A stretch of 64,000 bases of DNA from CAYQXJ01 sp964421565 (GTDB taxonomy: Bacteria > Planctomycetota > Brocadiia > SM23-32). Position numbers and translations under genes: made by a program. The stretch is taken from contig CAYQXJ010000010.1 in NCBI GenBank assembly GCA_964421565.1, positions 71,729-135,728 on the forward strand, in the 5' to 3' direction. The notes under the pieces were generated by a model. It saw only the letters and a program-made list of their open reading frames with translations. It was not told where the DNA came from and made no database searches. Positions 9,105 to 16,920 of the stretch are shown here, piece after piece. Positions within the stretch are counted from its first letter, which is position 1; each line of letters begins with the position of its first letter.

Positions 9105-10253
9105 ATGCATACGATTGGCGTGGCGATACTCGGCGCCGGCTTCATAGGGCCGGTGCATGTGGAGGCGCTCCGACGACTTGGCGTTAGCGTGCGGGGCGTT
9201 CTGGGGGTGGACGAAGACGAGTCCAGGGAAGCAGCCGAAGCGATGCATTTGCCGAAGGCTTATGTGGACCTGGACGAGGTGCTCAGCGACGACGAGGTCG
9301 ACGCTGTTCACGTGGCAACCCCTAACAAACTGCACTACCAGCACTGCAAGAGCGCACTGCAGGCCGGCAAGCACGTCATGTGCGAGAAGCCCCTCGCGAT
9401 GACTTCGGACGAAACGTCCGAGCTGGTCGACATTGCTGACAGTGTGGACCTGGCCGCTGCGTGTAACTACAACATCCGCTCGTACCCGCTCACCCGCGAG
9501 GCGGCCGCCATGGTGCGCAGCGGAGAACTCGGCAAGCTCTACCACGTGTGCGGCAGCTACGTGCAGGACTGGCTGCTCTACCCGACAGACTACAACTGGC
9601 GCGTGCTTGCGGAGGAGGGCGGAGCACTGCGGGCGGTGGCCGACATCGGCACGCACTGGATGGACCTGGTGCACTTCGTCTCCGGACTCGAGGTCGAATA
9701 CGTCTTCGCCGACCTCTACACTGTGCATCCCATACGTAAACGCCCGCTGGGCGAGGTGGATACGTTCAGCGGCAAGATGGAGAAGAAGGAGATCGCCACC
9801 GAGGAGATCGAGATCACGACCGATGATTTCGGTGCCATCCTCTTCCGCTTCCGGGGTGGGGCGCGCGGCGTGCTGTGGGTGAGCCAGACGACGGCCGGGC
9901 GGAAGAACTGTCTGCGCTACGAGCTTGCCGGCGAACGGCGCGCACTAGCGTGGTGTAGCGAAGAGCCCAACGAGTTGTGGATTGGCCACCGGGAGGAAGC
10001 GAACGAGGTGCTTCTGCGGGACCCGGCACTGCTGAGCGACGAGGCGGCGCCATTTGCCGCCTTTCCCGGGGGCCATAACGAGGGCTTCCCGGACACGTTC
10101 AAGCAGAACTTCCGCACCTTCTACGAGTACATCCAGGTGGGAGATTTCGACGCGCCGGCGGAGTTCCCCACCTTCCAGGACGGTCATCGTGAAGTTGTGC
10201 TCTGCGAGGCGATCATGGAAAGCGCCCAGAAAGAGGCCTGGGTGCGGCTCTGA
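9105..10253 (+). CDS. Gfo/Idh/MocA-family NAD(P)-dependent oxidoreductase (first copy)
   Basis: 382 residues. An N-terminal Rossmann fold with the dinucleotide loop ILGAGFIGPVHVEAL and the family motif CEKPLAM (the Lys of EKP is part of the active site) is followed by the C-terminal GFO alpha/beta domain; the GTHWMDLVHFVSG stretch carries the catalytic His-containing region. Members oxidise or reduce sugars, inositols or related polyols. The ATG at 9105 follows AGGGAGAGGG; a TTG seven codons earlier is rejected. It is followed 30 nt later by a second member of the same superfamily, so both are probably one operon acting on one substrate chemistry, for example a 3-keto-sugar route, but the substrate cannot be read from sequence. 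Confidence 0.92.
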   Translation: MHTIGVAILGAGFIGPVHVEALRRLGVSVRGVLGVDEDESREAAEAMHLPKAYVDLDEVLSDDEVDAVHVATPNKLHYQHCKSALQAGKHVMCEKPLAMTSDETSELVDIADSVDLAAACNYNIRSYPLTREAAAMVRSGELGKLYHVCGSYVQDWLLYPTDYNWRVLAEEGGALRAVADIGTHWMDLVHFVSGLEVEYVFADLYTVHPIRKRPLGEVDTFSGKMEKKEIATEEIEITTDDFGAILFRFRGGARGVLWVSQTTAGRKNCLRYELAGERRALAWCSEEPNELWIGHREEANEVLLRDPALLSDEAAPFAAFPGGHNEGFPDTFKQNFRTFYEYIQVGDFDAPAEFPTFQDGHREVVLCEAIMESAQKEAWVRL

Positions 10254-10283
10254 GAACCTGGAGCGTAATGAGAGGAAATGACT

Positions 10284-11453
10284 ATGGAAGCGTGGAAACG
10301 CAAACTCAGGATGGGCATGGTGGGCGGCGGACAGGGCTCGTTCATCGGCCCTGTTCACCGGCTCTGCGCCCAGATGGACGGCCAGGCCGAGATGGTGGCT
10401 GGCTGCTTCTCGCGTGATTACCAGAATACCCTCGCCACGTGTGAGGAACTGTATCTAGACGAGGACCGCTGCTACGAGAACTACCAGCAGATGGCCGAAG
10501 CCGAGGCCGCGCTGCCCGAGGACGAACGCATCGATTTCGTCAGCGTGGTCACGCCGAACGTCTCGCACTTCGATATTTGCAGGGCGTTCCTGGAGGCCGG
10601 CATCCACGTCATCTGCGACAAGCCAATGACGTACACCTTGGAGCAGGCGAAGGAACTGGCAGAACTCGTCGAGCGGAGCGGGCTGGTCTTCGGCCTGACA
10701 CATAACTATACCGGCTACCCCCTGGTGCGCGAAGCACGGGAGATGTTCGCAAGGGGCCAGATGGGCCAGATCCGGAAGGTGATCGTGGAGTACCTGCAGG
10801 AGTTCCTCATGTACCCGCATGAGAGGGAGGGCTCAAAGCAGGCTCAGTGGCGCACCAGCAAGAGGGAAAGCGGAATCGCGGGCACTATCGGCGATGTCGG
10901 CACGCACGCTTTCAACCTGCTGGAGTACGTCACGGGCGAGAAGGTGCAGCAAGTACTCTGCGACAAGGAGACCTGGCTCGAAGGGCGCGAACTCGACAAC
11001 GATGCGCAGATGCTGATCCGTATGGAGAACGGTGGCAAGGGCACGCTGTTGTGCAGCCAAATCGCTACCGGTGAGGAGAACCACTTCTGGATCCGCATCT
11101 ACTGCGAAAACGGGGCCATCATCTGGGACCAGGAGAACCCCAACTACATGAGCTTCTACCAATATGGGAAGCCCCGGCAGGTCTATACGCGCGGCCGCGA
11201 CGAGTTCGAAAGCGACGCCGCGATGGCGGCCACACGCATCCCGTGGGGCCATCCCGAAGGGTTCCTGGAAGCCTTCGCGAACATCTACAACGACATGTTT
11301 GCAGCTATCCGGGCTCACCTCGACGGCAATCCGATGAACACTGAGGACTACGCGTTCCCGACCGTGTACGACGGTTTGCGCGGCATGCAGTTCATCTACG
11401 CGGCCGTCGAAAGCGCTGAACAGGGCGCCGTCTGGCAAGACATCGAGCGGTAG
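10284..11453 (+). CDS. Gfo/Idh/MocA-family oxidoreductase (second copy)
   Basis: 389 residues from the ATG at 10284, which has AGAGGA 7 nt upstream; an ATG two codons earlier (10278) sits too near that site. Rossmann loop MVGGGQGSFIGPVHR, CDKPMTYT motif and GDVGTHAFNLLEYVTGE show the family. The GGGQGSFIG N-terminus and the EWISH-poor C-terminal half set it apart from the gene before it: the two are distant members, not a recent duplication. It probably works in the same sugar or polyol pathway as its neighbour and is cytosolic. A strong hairpin (11487-11529) follows the stop and may end the transcript. Confidence 0.92.
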   Translation: MEAWKRKLRMGMVGGGQGSFIGPVHRLCAQMDGQAEMVAGCFSRDYQNTLATCEELYLDEDRCYENYQQMAEAEAALPEDERIDFVSVVTPNVSHFDICRAFLEAGIHVICDKPMTYTLEQAKELAELVERSGLVFGLTHNYTGYPLVREAREMFARGQMGQIRKVIVEYLQEFLMYPHEREGSKQAQWRTSKRESGIAGTIGDVGTHAFNLLEYVTGEKVQQVLCDKETWLEGRELDNDAQMLIRMENGGKGTLLCSQIATGEENHFWIRIYCENGAIIWDQENPNYMSFYQYGKPRQVYTRGRDEFESDAAMAATRIPWGHPEGFLEAFANIYNDMFAAIRAHLDGNPMNTEDYAFPTVYDGLRGMQFIYAAVESAEQGAVWQDIER

Positions 11454-11486
11454 TTACATAGGCGTTCTCACAGCATGAGCGACTCG

Positions 11487-11529
11487 CGGACCGTCACTCT
11501 TCAGCGCTCTCACGGGAGGGGACGGTCCG
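11487..11529 (+). terminator. Long hairpin after the oxidoreductase pair
   Basis: CGGACCGTC (11487-11495) pairs perfectly over 9 bp with GACGGTCCG (11521-11529), loop of 25 nt, followed by TTGTTC. The weak T tract makes it a doubtful intrinsic terminator; it also lies 40 nt upstream of the next start and could be a leader element for the 11570 gene. Confidence 0.4.
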
Positions 11530-11569
11530 TTGTTCATGAGGCACGCCCACAGAACATCTGGAGGTAGCC

Positions 11570-12643
11570 ATGGACCTTCCGGACGTCTGGCCCGAGATGC
11601 GCGTTCACGTCTGCGATGAGCCCCGCATGCAACCGGGCTACACGCTCGTCAATCTCTCCAACCATCCGTTGCACGTGCCGCTGACGGCCGCCGTCATCGA
11701 TGCACGCGGCGAGACGAAGTGGTTTTATCAACGCGGCCCGATCGAATACCGCTGGGGCTACACCGCTCACGTACCCGACCTGCGCGGCGACATCGACGTT
11801 CGCACCGTCGAGGAGGGCGTCCTGGTCGGCGGCACCAACATCGTGGAGGGCATCGCGCGCGTGCCGGCGTTCGTGGTGAGCTGGGACGGTGAGATCGTCT
11901 GGGAGAACCTGATGATCAACCACCACCACATCCACCGCACGCCCGAAGGCGGTTACATGTTTCTGACGGCCGACGAAAGATGGTCCGAGGATCAGGGCCG
12001 GAAGCTGCTCGGGGACCAGATCGTAGAATGGAACCCGGCCACCAACAGCGTCGCCTGGGACTGGCACCTGTTCGACCACCACGAACCGGAGTGTGACCGC
12101 TACGATTACAGCCATTCCAATACCATCGAACCCGGTCCGCGCGACGACAGCTACTACGTCTCCTGTCGGAACATGAACTCCGTGCTCAAGGTCGAGCGCG
12201 CCACCGGGCGCATCCGCTGGCGGCTCGGCGTCGGCGGGGACTTCGACATGGCCGACGAGGACTTCTTCTACCATCAGCACTCGCCCGAACTGCAGCCGAA
12301 CGGGAATCTGCTGATATACGACAACGGGACGGGCCGACCGGAGACCGCGGGCGGCGAATACAGCCGGGCCGTCGAGCTGGCTATCGACGAGGGGAACATG
12401 ACGGCGGAAGCGGTGTGGCAATGGGGCCGGGAAGCCGACCTTTATACCCCGATCTGGGGGGATGCCGACCGGCTGCCGAACGGCAATACGCTCATGGTCT
12501 TCGGAACGCGGACGGAGGGTGACACGACCCGTTACATCGAGGTGACTACGGAAGGCGAGGTCGTCTGGGATGTCGAACTCTGCCCGAGCGGATGGGGCAC
12601 CTACCGCGCCGAGCGCATCATGCGGGACATCCCGGTGGCTTGA
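11570..12643 (+). CDS. Arylsulfotransferase (ASST)-like beta-propeller protein
   Basis: 357 residues; the start is fixed by GGAGG 7 nt upstream. The sequence shows the repeated blades and motif order of the arylsulfotransferase/ASST family: HHHIHRTPEGGY, HSNTIEPGP, NMNSVLKVERATGRIRW, FYHQHSPELQPNGNLLIYDN and LPNGNTLMVFG. In enzymes of the family a conserved His is transiently sulfated; a His-rich stretch (INHHHIHR) is present here but I cannot assign that residue. Unlike periplasmic ASST there is no signal peptide, so a cytosolic role, or a non-enzymatic propeller, is possible. Its neighbours handle sugars, racemisation and sialic-acid-like substrates. Confidence is good for the family and low for the activity. 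Confidence 0.8.
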   Translation: MDLPDVWPEMRVHVCDEPRMQPGYTLVNLSNHPLHVPLTAAVIDARGETKWFYQRGPIEYRWGYTAHVPDLRGDIDVRTVEEGVLVGGTNIVEGIARVPAFVVSWDGEIVWENLMINHHHIHRTPEGGYMFLTADERWSEDQGRKLLGDQIVEWNPATNSVAWDWHLFDHHEPECDRYDYSHSNTIEPGPRDDSYYVSCRNMNSVLKVERATGRIRWRLGVGGDFDMADEDFFYHQHSPELQPNGNLLIYDNGTGRPETAGGEYSRAVELAIDEGNMTAEAVWQWGREADLYTPIWGDADRLPNGNTLMVFGTRTEGDTTRYIEVTTEGEVVWDVELCPSGWGTYRAERIMRDIPVA

Positions 12644-12668
12644 CGGAGCCCGCCGCCCCTGCGGCTCC

Positions 12669-13358
12669 CTACCGAAGCGCTTCGTCGATCGCCGCGCGGG
12701 CGAGCAGGCGCGTGGAGTCGAGCGTCGGCAGCGGCGCGTCGTCGGGTTCTACCAGCAACGGGATCTCCGTGCATCCCAGCACTGCTGCCTCCGCGCCCCG
12801 TTCCTTCAGGCCCTCCATTACTTCGTTGAGATAGAGGCGCGCCCGCTCCGGGAATTCTCCCTTCACCAACTGTCCGAAGATAATGCCGTTGATGCGCTTG
12901 CGATCCCGCTCGGCGGGAATCAGCGTCTCGATGCCCATCGGGGCAAGCGTCTTGGAGTACACTGGTCCCTCCATCAGGTACTTGGTGCCGAGGATACCGA
13001 CGTCCGAAAAGCCGCGCCGGCGGGCCTCCTCGCCGACGACTTCCGCGATGTGTAGCCAGGGAATCGGCGACTCTTCCAGGACCATGGAGTATGCCTCGTG
13101 GATGGTATTGTCTGGGCATAAGGCGAACTCCGCGCCGGCGCGTTCGAGCTTGCGCGAGGAGTCGATCATCAGGTCTGCAACGTGGCGCCAGCAGCCGGTA
13201 TCGATGGATTCCATGTAGCGCCCGAGCGAGTGGGTGTGCATGGTCACCTCTGGGTGCCAGCCCTCGCCCATCCGCTGCTGCGCCTCCAGGCAGATTGTTC
13301 GGTAACAGAGTGCTGCGCCCTCGTAGCTGCATCCGACGATGCCGACGTGCCGGGCCAT
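12669..13358 (-). CDS. Aspartate/glutamate racemase family protein
   Basis: 229 residues, ATG at 13358 with GGAGG 7 nt upstream (a longer in-frame extension is non-coding). Two-domain Asp/Glu racemase fold: N-terminal HVGIVGCSYEGAALCYR, first cysteine motif CPDNTIH (Cys81) and second motif LGCTEIPLL (Cys196). These two Cys are the usual acid/base pair for PLP-independent racemisation of amino acids or hydantoins. The first motif is spaced one residue longer than the common CNT-H form, so specificity may differ. It is divergent from the aldolase at 13465 (106 nt between starts) and convergent with the ASST-like gene. The product is cytosolic; the substrate is unknown. Confidence 0.86.
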   Translation of the reverse strand: MARHVGIVGCSYEGAALCYRTICLEAQQRMGEGWHPEVTMHTHSLGRYMESIDTGCWRHVADLMIDSSRKLERAGAEFALCPDNTIHEAYSMVLEESPIPWLHIAEVVGEEARRRGFSDVGILGTKYLMEGPVYSKTLAPMGIETLIPAERDRKRINGIIFGQLVKGEFPERARLYLNEVMEGLKERGAEAAVLGCTEIPLLVEPDDAPLPTLDSTRLLARAAIDEALR

Positions 13359-13377
13359 GTAATCCCTCCGATTCAGG

Positions 13378-13405
13378 TTGCCCAGACATGATAGTGGGAT
13401 AGGAT
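13378..13405 (+). promoter_or_regulatory. Possible promoter of the aldolase/sialidase pair
   Basis: TTGCCC (13378-13383) and TAGGAT (13400-13405), spacer 16 nt, about 60 nt before the ATG at 13465. TAGGAT is repeated in tandem directly after. Weak match. Confidence 0.3.
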
Positions 13406-13464
13406 AGGATCTGCGAGCGCTCAACGCCGAGCGCAGCGGAGGAACCAGCGCAGGAGAGTCTGCC

Positions 13465-14379
13465 ATGCATGAGAAGCTGACCGGGTTGATCGCGGCGCCG
13501 CCGACGCCGATGGAAGACGACGGGGAGATTGCCCTCAACACGATCGAGGCCCAGTTCGAAAACCTGCGCGCGTCGGGTGTGCGCGGGGCATTCGTCTGCG
13601 GCACGACCGGCGAAAGCATGTCGCTGTCGGTCGAGGAGCGCCTGGAGGTCGCCGAGCGCTGGGTGGCCGTGGCGCCGCAGGACTTCACGGTAATCGTGCA
13701 TGTCGGGCACACATCGCTGCCGGAGTGCCGCAGCATGGCAGCCCATGCGATGCGGATTGGGGCCGACGCCGTCGGTGCGATGGCGCCATGCTTCTTCAAA
13801 CCGGCTGGGACGGATGAGCTGGTGGATTTCTGCGCCGAGGTCGCGGCGGCGGCCCCCGACCTTCCATTCTACTACTATCACATCCCTTCGGTGACCGGCG
13901 TGGCCATGCCCATGGCCGAGTTCCTGCAACGGGCCGCGCAGCGGATTCCTAACCTGGCGGGAATGAAGTTCACCCACGAGAGCCTGATGGACTACCTGCG
14001 GTGCCTGCGTCTTCAGGGCGGACGGTTCGACATTCTGTTTGGGCGCGATGAAATGCTGTTGGCAGCGCTGGCGGTCGGCGCGCGAGGAGCGGTGGGGGGT
14101 ACTTACAATCTCGCCGCGCCGCTCTACCTGCGTATTGTGGACGCTTACGAGTCCGGCGACACGGAATCGGCGCGCACGGATCAGGCCACGGCGGCGGAGT
14201 TTGTCGCAATCCTCCAACGGTTCGGCGGGCTACGGGCATGCAAGGCCGCCATGGGGTTCATCGGCGTCGACTGCGGTCCGCCGCGCCTGCCGCTGCGGTG
14301 CCTGACGCCGCAACGCACGGACGAGCTGCACAGCGCGCTGGAGCAGATAGGCTTTTTCGACTGGTGTAACAGGAGCTGA
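13465..14379 (+). CDS. N-acetylneuraminate lyase-type DHDPS-family aldolase
   Basis: 304 residues, TIM-barrel class I aldolase. GTTGES (residues 46-51) binds the pyruvate carboxylate, YYYHIPSVTGV carries the catalytic Tyr (about 138) and AGMKFTH carries the Schiff-base Lys168. The YYYHIP and TGV pattern and the later FGRDEMLLAAL, GARGAVGGTYN are close to N-acetylneuraminate lyases, including the animal NPL type, rather than to dihydrodipicolinate synthase (usual YNVP). It would cleave sialic acid or a similar keto acid sugar to pyruvate plus an amino sugar. A sialidase-like gene follows after 3 nt with its ribosome-binding site inside this gene's end, which supports a shared pathway. A good site AGGAGA precedes the start. 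Confidence 0.85.
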   Translation: MHEKLTGLIAAPPTPMEDDGEIALNTIEAQFENLRASGVRGAFVCGTTGESMSLSVEERLEVAERWVAVAPQDFTVIVHVGHTSLPECRSMAAHAMRIGADAVGAMAPCFFKPAGTDELVDFCAEVAAAAPDLPFYYYHIPSVTGVAMPMAEFLQRAAQRIPNLAGMKFTHESLMDYLRCLRLQGGRFDILFGRDEMLLAALAVGARGAVGGTYNLAAPLYLRIVDAYESGDTESARTDQATAAEFVAILQRFGGLRACKAAMGFIGVDCGPPRLPLRCLTPQRTDELHSALEQIGFFDWCNRS

Positions 14380-14382
14380 GCG

Positions 14383-15438
14383 ATGGCCATTGAGCGGTTC
14401 AGTGTCAGCCGCGACGACGACATCTACGAGGCGTTCCCGGACGTGACCCTCACCGCATCCGGGCGGCTGGTCTGCGTGTTCGCTGAGTGCACTCACCACG
14501 CCGACCGCGATTACACGCGCATCATGCTGGCCACCTCGGACGACCGCGGGCGCACCTGGACGCCGAAGTGGCCGCTTACGGATGCGCTTCACAGGCGGGA
14601 TACGGGCGATCCCCACTGGAACTGCCCGCGCGTCTCCACGTTGTCCGACGGACGGCTGGCGGCTGTCGCGGACAGACCGTCGGTCGACGAAAAGACCAAC
14701 TTCTTCTGGCTGAGCGACGATGACGGCGAGACTTGGGACGGCCCTCGCGACATAGCCGTCAAGGGAATCGTGCCGGACCAGTTGATCGAACTGCGGCATG
14801 GCGAACACGCGGGCCGCTGGATGCTGAATGCCCACGTAAAGACGGAGGGGCCCGAGGGGCCGCGCTGGCGGGTACGCTGTTGGTTCTCCGACGACGCGGG
14901 CGCCTCCTGGGAGGGGCCCGCCCTTATCGCTTCCGAGCACGGTCTGCAACTCTGCGAGGGGAGTGTTGTCGAACTGCCCGAGGGACAGCTTGTCTGCTTC
15001 ATGCGCGAGAACTCGGGTGAAGGACTGGATGCGTTCAAGAGCTTCAGCCTCGATGGCGGGCTGACGTGGCAGGGCCCCTACCGCTTTCCGCTGCCTGCAT
15101 CTCACCGTCCGGTTGCCGGTGTTCTGCATAGTGGCCACGTGCTTATCACCCACCGCTTCATGCAGGGCGGCCGCGGCTGGACGGGCTGGTGGACGCAGAA
15201 CGTGTTCGCCGCGTTGACCGATGTGGAGTCGTGCCTGGCCCGGGAGCGCAACGATGCGCACACGCGTATCATGCCCTTGGACTTCGACCGTAGCCCCGAG
15301 TCCGACACGGGTTACACCGGCTGGGCGCAACTGCCTGACGGCGAGATCTATGTGGTCAATTACATCGTCGATGACGCCGCCAAGGCCCACATACGCGGCT
15401 ATGCTTTCCGCGAGGACGATATGGTGCTGCTCCGGTGA
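14383..15438 (+). CDS. Sialidase-like BNR/Asp-box propeller protein
   Basis: 351 residues. At least four Asp boxes of the form S-x-D-x-G-x-T-W are visible: SDDRGRTWT, SDDDGETWD, SDDAGASWE and SLDGGLTWQ, as in six-bladed exo-alpha-sialidases. No signal peptide is present, so it is probably intracellular, or it leaves the cell by an unseen route. The Arg triad and Tyr/Glu pair of true sialidases cannot be assigned by eye, so hydrolysis of sialosides is an inference helped by the lyase gene 3 nt upstream. AGGAG at the end of that gene is the ribosome-binding site, so translation is coupled. Many non-sialidase proteins in environmental bacteria share Asp boxes. Confidence 0.78.
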   Translation: MAIERFSVSRDDDIYEAFPDVTLTASGRLVCVFAECTHHADRDYTRIMLATSDDRGRTWTPKWPLTDALHRRDTGDPHWNCPRVSTLSDGRLAAVADRPSVDEKTNFFWLSDDDGETWDGPRDIAVKGIVPDQLIELRHGEHAGRWMLNAHVKTEGPEGPRWRVRCWFSDDAGASWEGPALIASEHGLQLCEGSVVELPEGQLVCFMRENSGEGLDAFKSFSLDGGLTWQGPYRFPLPASHRPVAGVLHSGHVLITHRFMQGGRGWTGWWTQNVFAALTDVESCLARERNDAHTRIMPLDFDRSPESDTGYTGWAQLPDGEIYVVNYIVDDAAKAHIRGYAFREDDMVLLR

Positions 15439-15459
15439 ACGCTACGGTGCAAATGGCAC

Positions 15460-16689
15460 TCAACCAGGCGTCGGGTCCGTGATGCGGCCCAGGAAGAGAA
15501 TGGTCCCCGTCGGGCGATGACGGATGAGAAAGAGGAAGGGGCGGTCCGCACGAAAGACCGGTTTGGGCGGGATCAGGGCGGTTATGCCCACCACAACGCC
15601 TGTCGCCGCAGCGGCTTCGGTGCCTTCCTCATCCACCTTCACATATGCCTTATGGATCACGTCCATGATGTGAAGGTCCCGCCGTCCGTTCATGCCGCTG
15701 AAATCGGCAGCCTGGGGACAGAAGGCATCGGACATGCCCATCTCATTCAGTGTGCCTTTCAGGCTGTAATGTGCCGTCATCTCAAAACGAGGTATTGCCA
15801 CGTCCACTTCGACCCGGCGCATTCCTGCCAACCACTCGCGCAGCCGCTGCGGGTCCAGAGACGTCTCCATGTCCTTCAGCCCCCTCGCTTGGGGAGGAAG
15901 CAGAAGGACCATCGAAAGTTCGCCCTGCCCGTAAGGCAGCTCAAGGGCCTGTCCCCACTCTCCTTCCGAATACCCAAACCGGCCGGATTGGCGCATCATC
16001 GGTACGCGTTTCGTCTCCCCCTCGGCCGGGTGGAAGGGCATCGGTTGTGTGCGCTGCTCATCGAACGGGCTCTGCCACTTGCCGCTGAAGTAGATGGCAT
16101 TGGTGAGCACCAGACGCGTCAGTCGGGTAAGCGTACCGGGCGGCAACAGATCCCTAATCTTGCCCTGTGTAGCCTGCTCAACCCAGCCATTGATAGTCTG
16201 CCGGGCCTGTTCCGTGCTTGTGCGGAAGTCGACGTACCCGAGGCCGGCTTCGTACCGGGTTTTGACGATTTCGACGAACGCGTTCAGCAGATCGTAGCCG
16301 TCTTGCACCCATAGCGCGTTGGCTATCTCCAGTAAAGCCCCCTCTGTGTCCGCCGCTGCCACATCCTCCGCGATCTGCGCCATGGTAGAGTGGATGATGT
16401 CTGGTTGGCCAGGGAAGCCGAGGGCAGTGAGCATCTGCTGCCTGGTTTCTGCCTCGGCACCGGCGGAGGTCATGGCCAAGGCCGCCGCAACACTGTAGGG
16501 CGAGAGAAAGGCATTGCCCTCAGTGCCCGCTGCGGCTGTCTTGTATAGCTCCGTTGCGAAGCCGTTCAGTCTGCTCGGGTGCACGGTTTGTTCCTCCGCC
16601 TGGTGGGACGGCTGGGCCGTCGCTTGCGCGGCTTCGCAGCCGGCGCACAGCAAACCGGACAGCAACACGACGAACAGGGCAGTTCGCAT
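15460..16689 (-). CDS. Serpin (serine protease inhibitor), predicted lipoprotein
   Basis: 409 residues. Signal peptide with lipobox (LLSGLLCAGC) predicts lipid anchoring, so the inhibitor would sit in the envelope or on the surface. The serpin fold is clear: NAFLSPYSVAAALAM, VLTNAIYFSGKWQSPFD, HKAYVKVDEEGTEAAAAT and the C-terminal RPFLFLIRHRPTGTILFLGRI. The hinge EEGTEAAAAT has only small residues at P12-P9, the pattern of inhibitory serpins. The reactive loop runs on as GVVVGITALIPP, so P1 is Thr or Ala depending on alignment, suggesting an elastase- or subtilisin-like target (inference). Start at 16689 is the signal-peptide Met; an upstream Met at 16713 adds eight residues. Divergent from hflX. 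Confidence 0.93.
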   Translation of the reverse strand: MRTALFVVLLSGLLCAGCEAAQATAQPSHQAEEQTVHPSRLNGFATELYKTAAAGTEGNAFLSPYSVAAALAMTSAGAEAETRQQMLTALGFPGQPDIIHSTMAQIAEDVAAADTEGALLEIANALWVQDGYDLLNAFVEIVKTRYEAGLGYVDFRTSTEQARQTINGWVEQATQGKIRDLLPPGTLTRLTRLVLTNAIYFSGKWQSPFDEQRTQPMPFHPAEGETKRVPMMRQSGRFGYSEGEWGQALELPYGQGELSMVLLLPPQARGLKDMETSLDPQRLREWLAGMRRVEVDVAIPRFEMTAHYSLKGTLNEMGMSDAFCPQAADFSGMNGRRDLHIMDVIHKAYVKVDEEGTEAAAATGVVVGITALIPPKPVFRADRPFLFLIRHRPTGTILFLGRITDPTPG

Positions 16690-16731
16690 CGTCCTGGCCT
16701 CTCCCTGGCGCATCTGTCAACCCCAGCACTC

Positions 16732-16760
16732 ACGATACAGCCGTTCCGACTTGCTGTCAA
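16732..16760 (-). promoter_or_regulatory. Sigma-70-like promoter of the serpin gene
   Basis: Minus strand TTGACA (16760-16755), 17-nt spacer, TATCGT (16737-16732). Predicted start near 16725, about 36 nt before the ATG at 16689. Confidence 0.5.
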
Positions 16761-16820
16761 TCCGGTCTTCATCGTGGTCACAGTTGCACGATCGGAATTC
16801 ACACCCGACGACCAGCCCCG

Positions 16821-16850
16821 CTGGCGTGTTTCCAGGAAGCGCTGTATAAT
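16821..16850 (+). promoter_or_regulatory. Promoter of hflX
   Basis: A perfect TATAAT (16845-16850) lies 18 nt after CTGGCG (16821-16826), a poor -35 match. Predicted start near 16857 gives a 64-nt leader before the ATG at 16921. Confidence 0.5.
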
Positions 16851-16920
16851 GGGCAGTGGAGGCAAGAGGAGCGTTCTTGCCCCCTTTTTGGCATTGTCAG
16901 AGGTGTGTAAAACAAGCCAT

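Noticed and set aside
12645..12668. Hairpin GGAGCC/GGCTCC between the convergent ASST-like and racemase genes as a terminator
   Set aside because: Only 6 bp with a 12-nt loop and no T tract on either strand.
12601..14217. Long minus-strand open frame of 538 codons over the aldolase and racemase genes
   Set aside because: Composition is Arg/Pro/His-rich, it is antisense to the aldolase with clear motifs and lacks a ribosome-binding site; it comes from high GC content.
16579..16920. N-terminal extension of HflX by 114 codons
   Set aside because: The extra part overlaps the serpin coding region and its promoter and has no family resemblance; HflX begins at MAEPKR.
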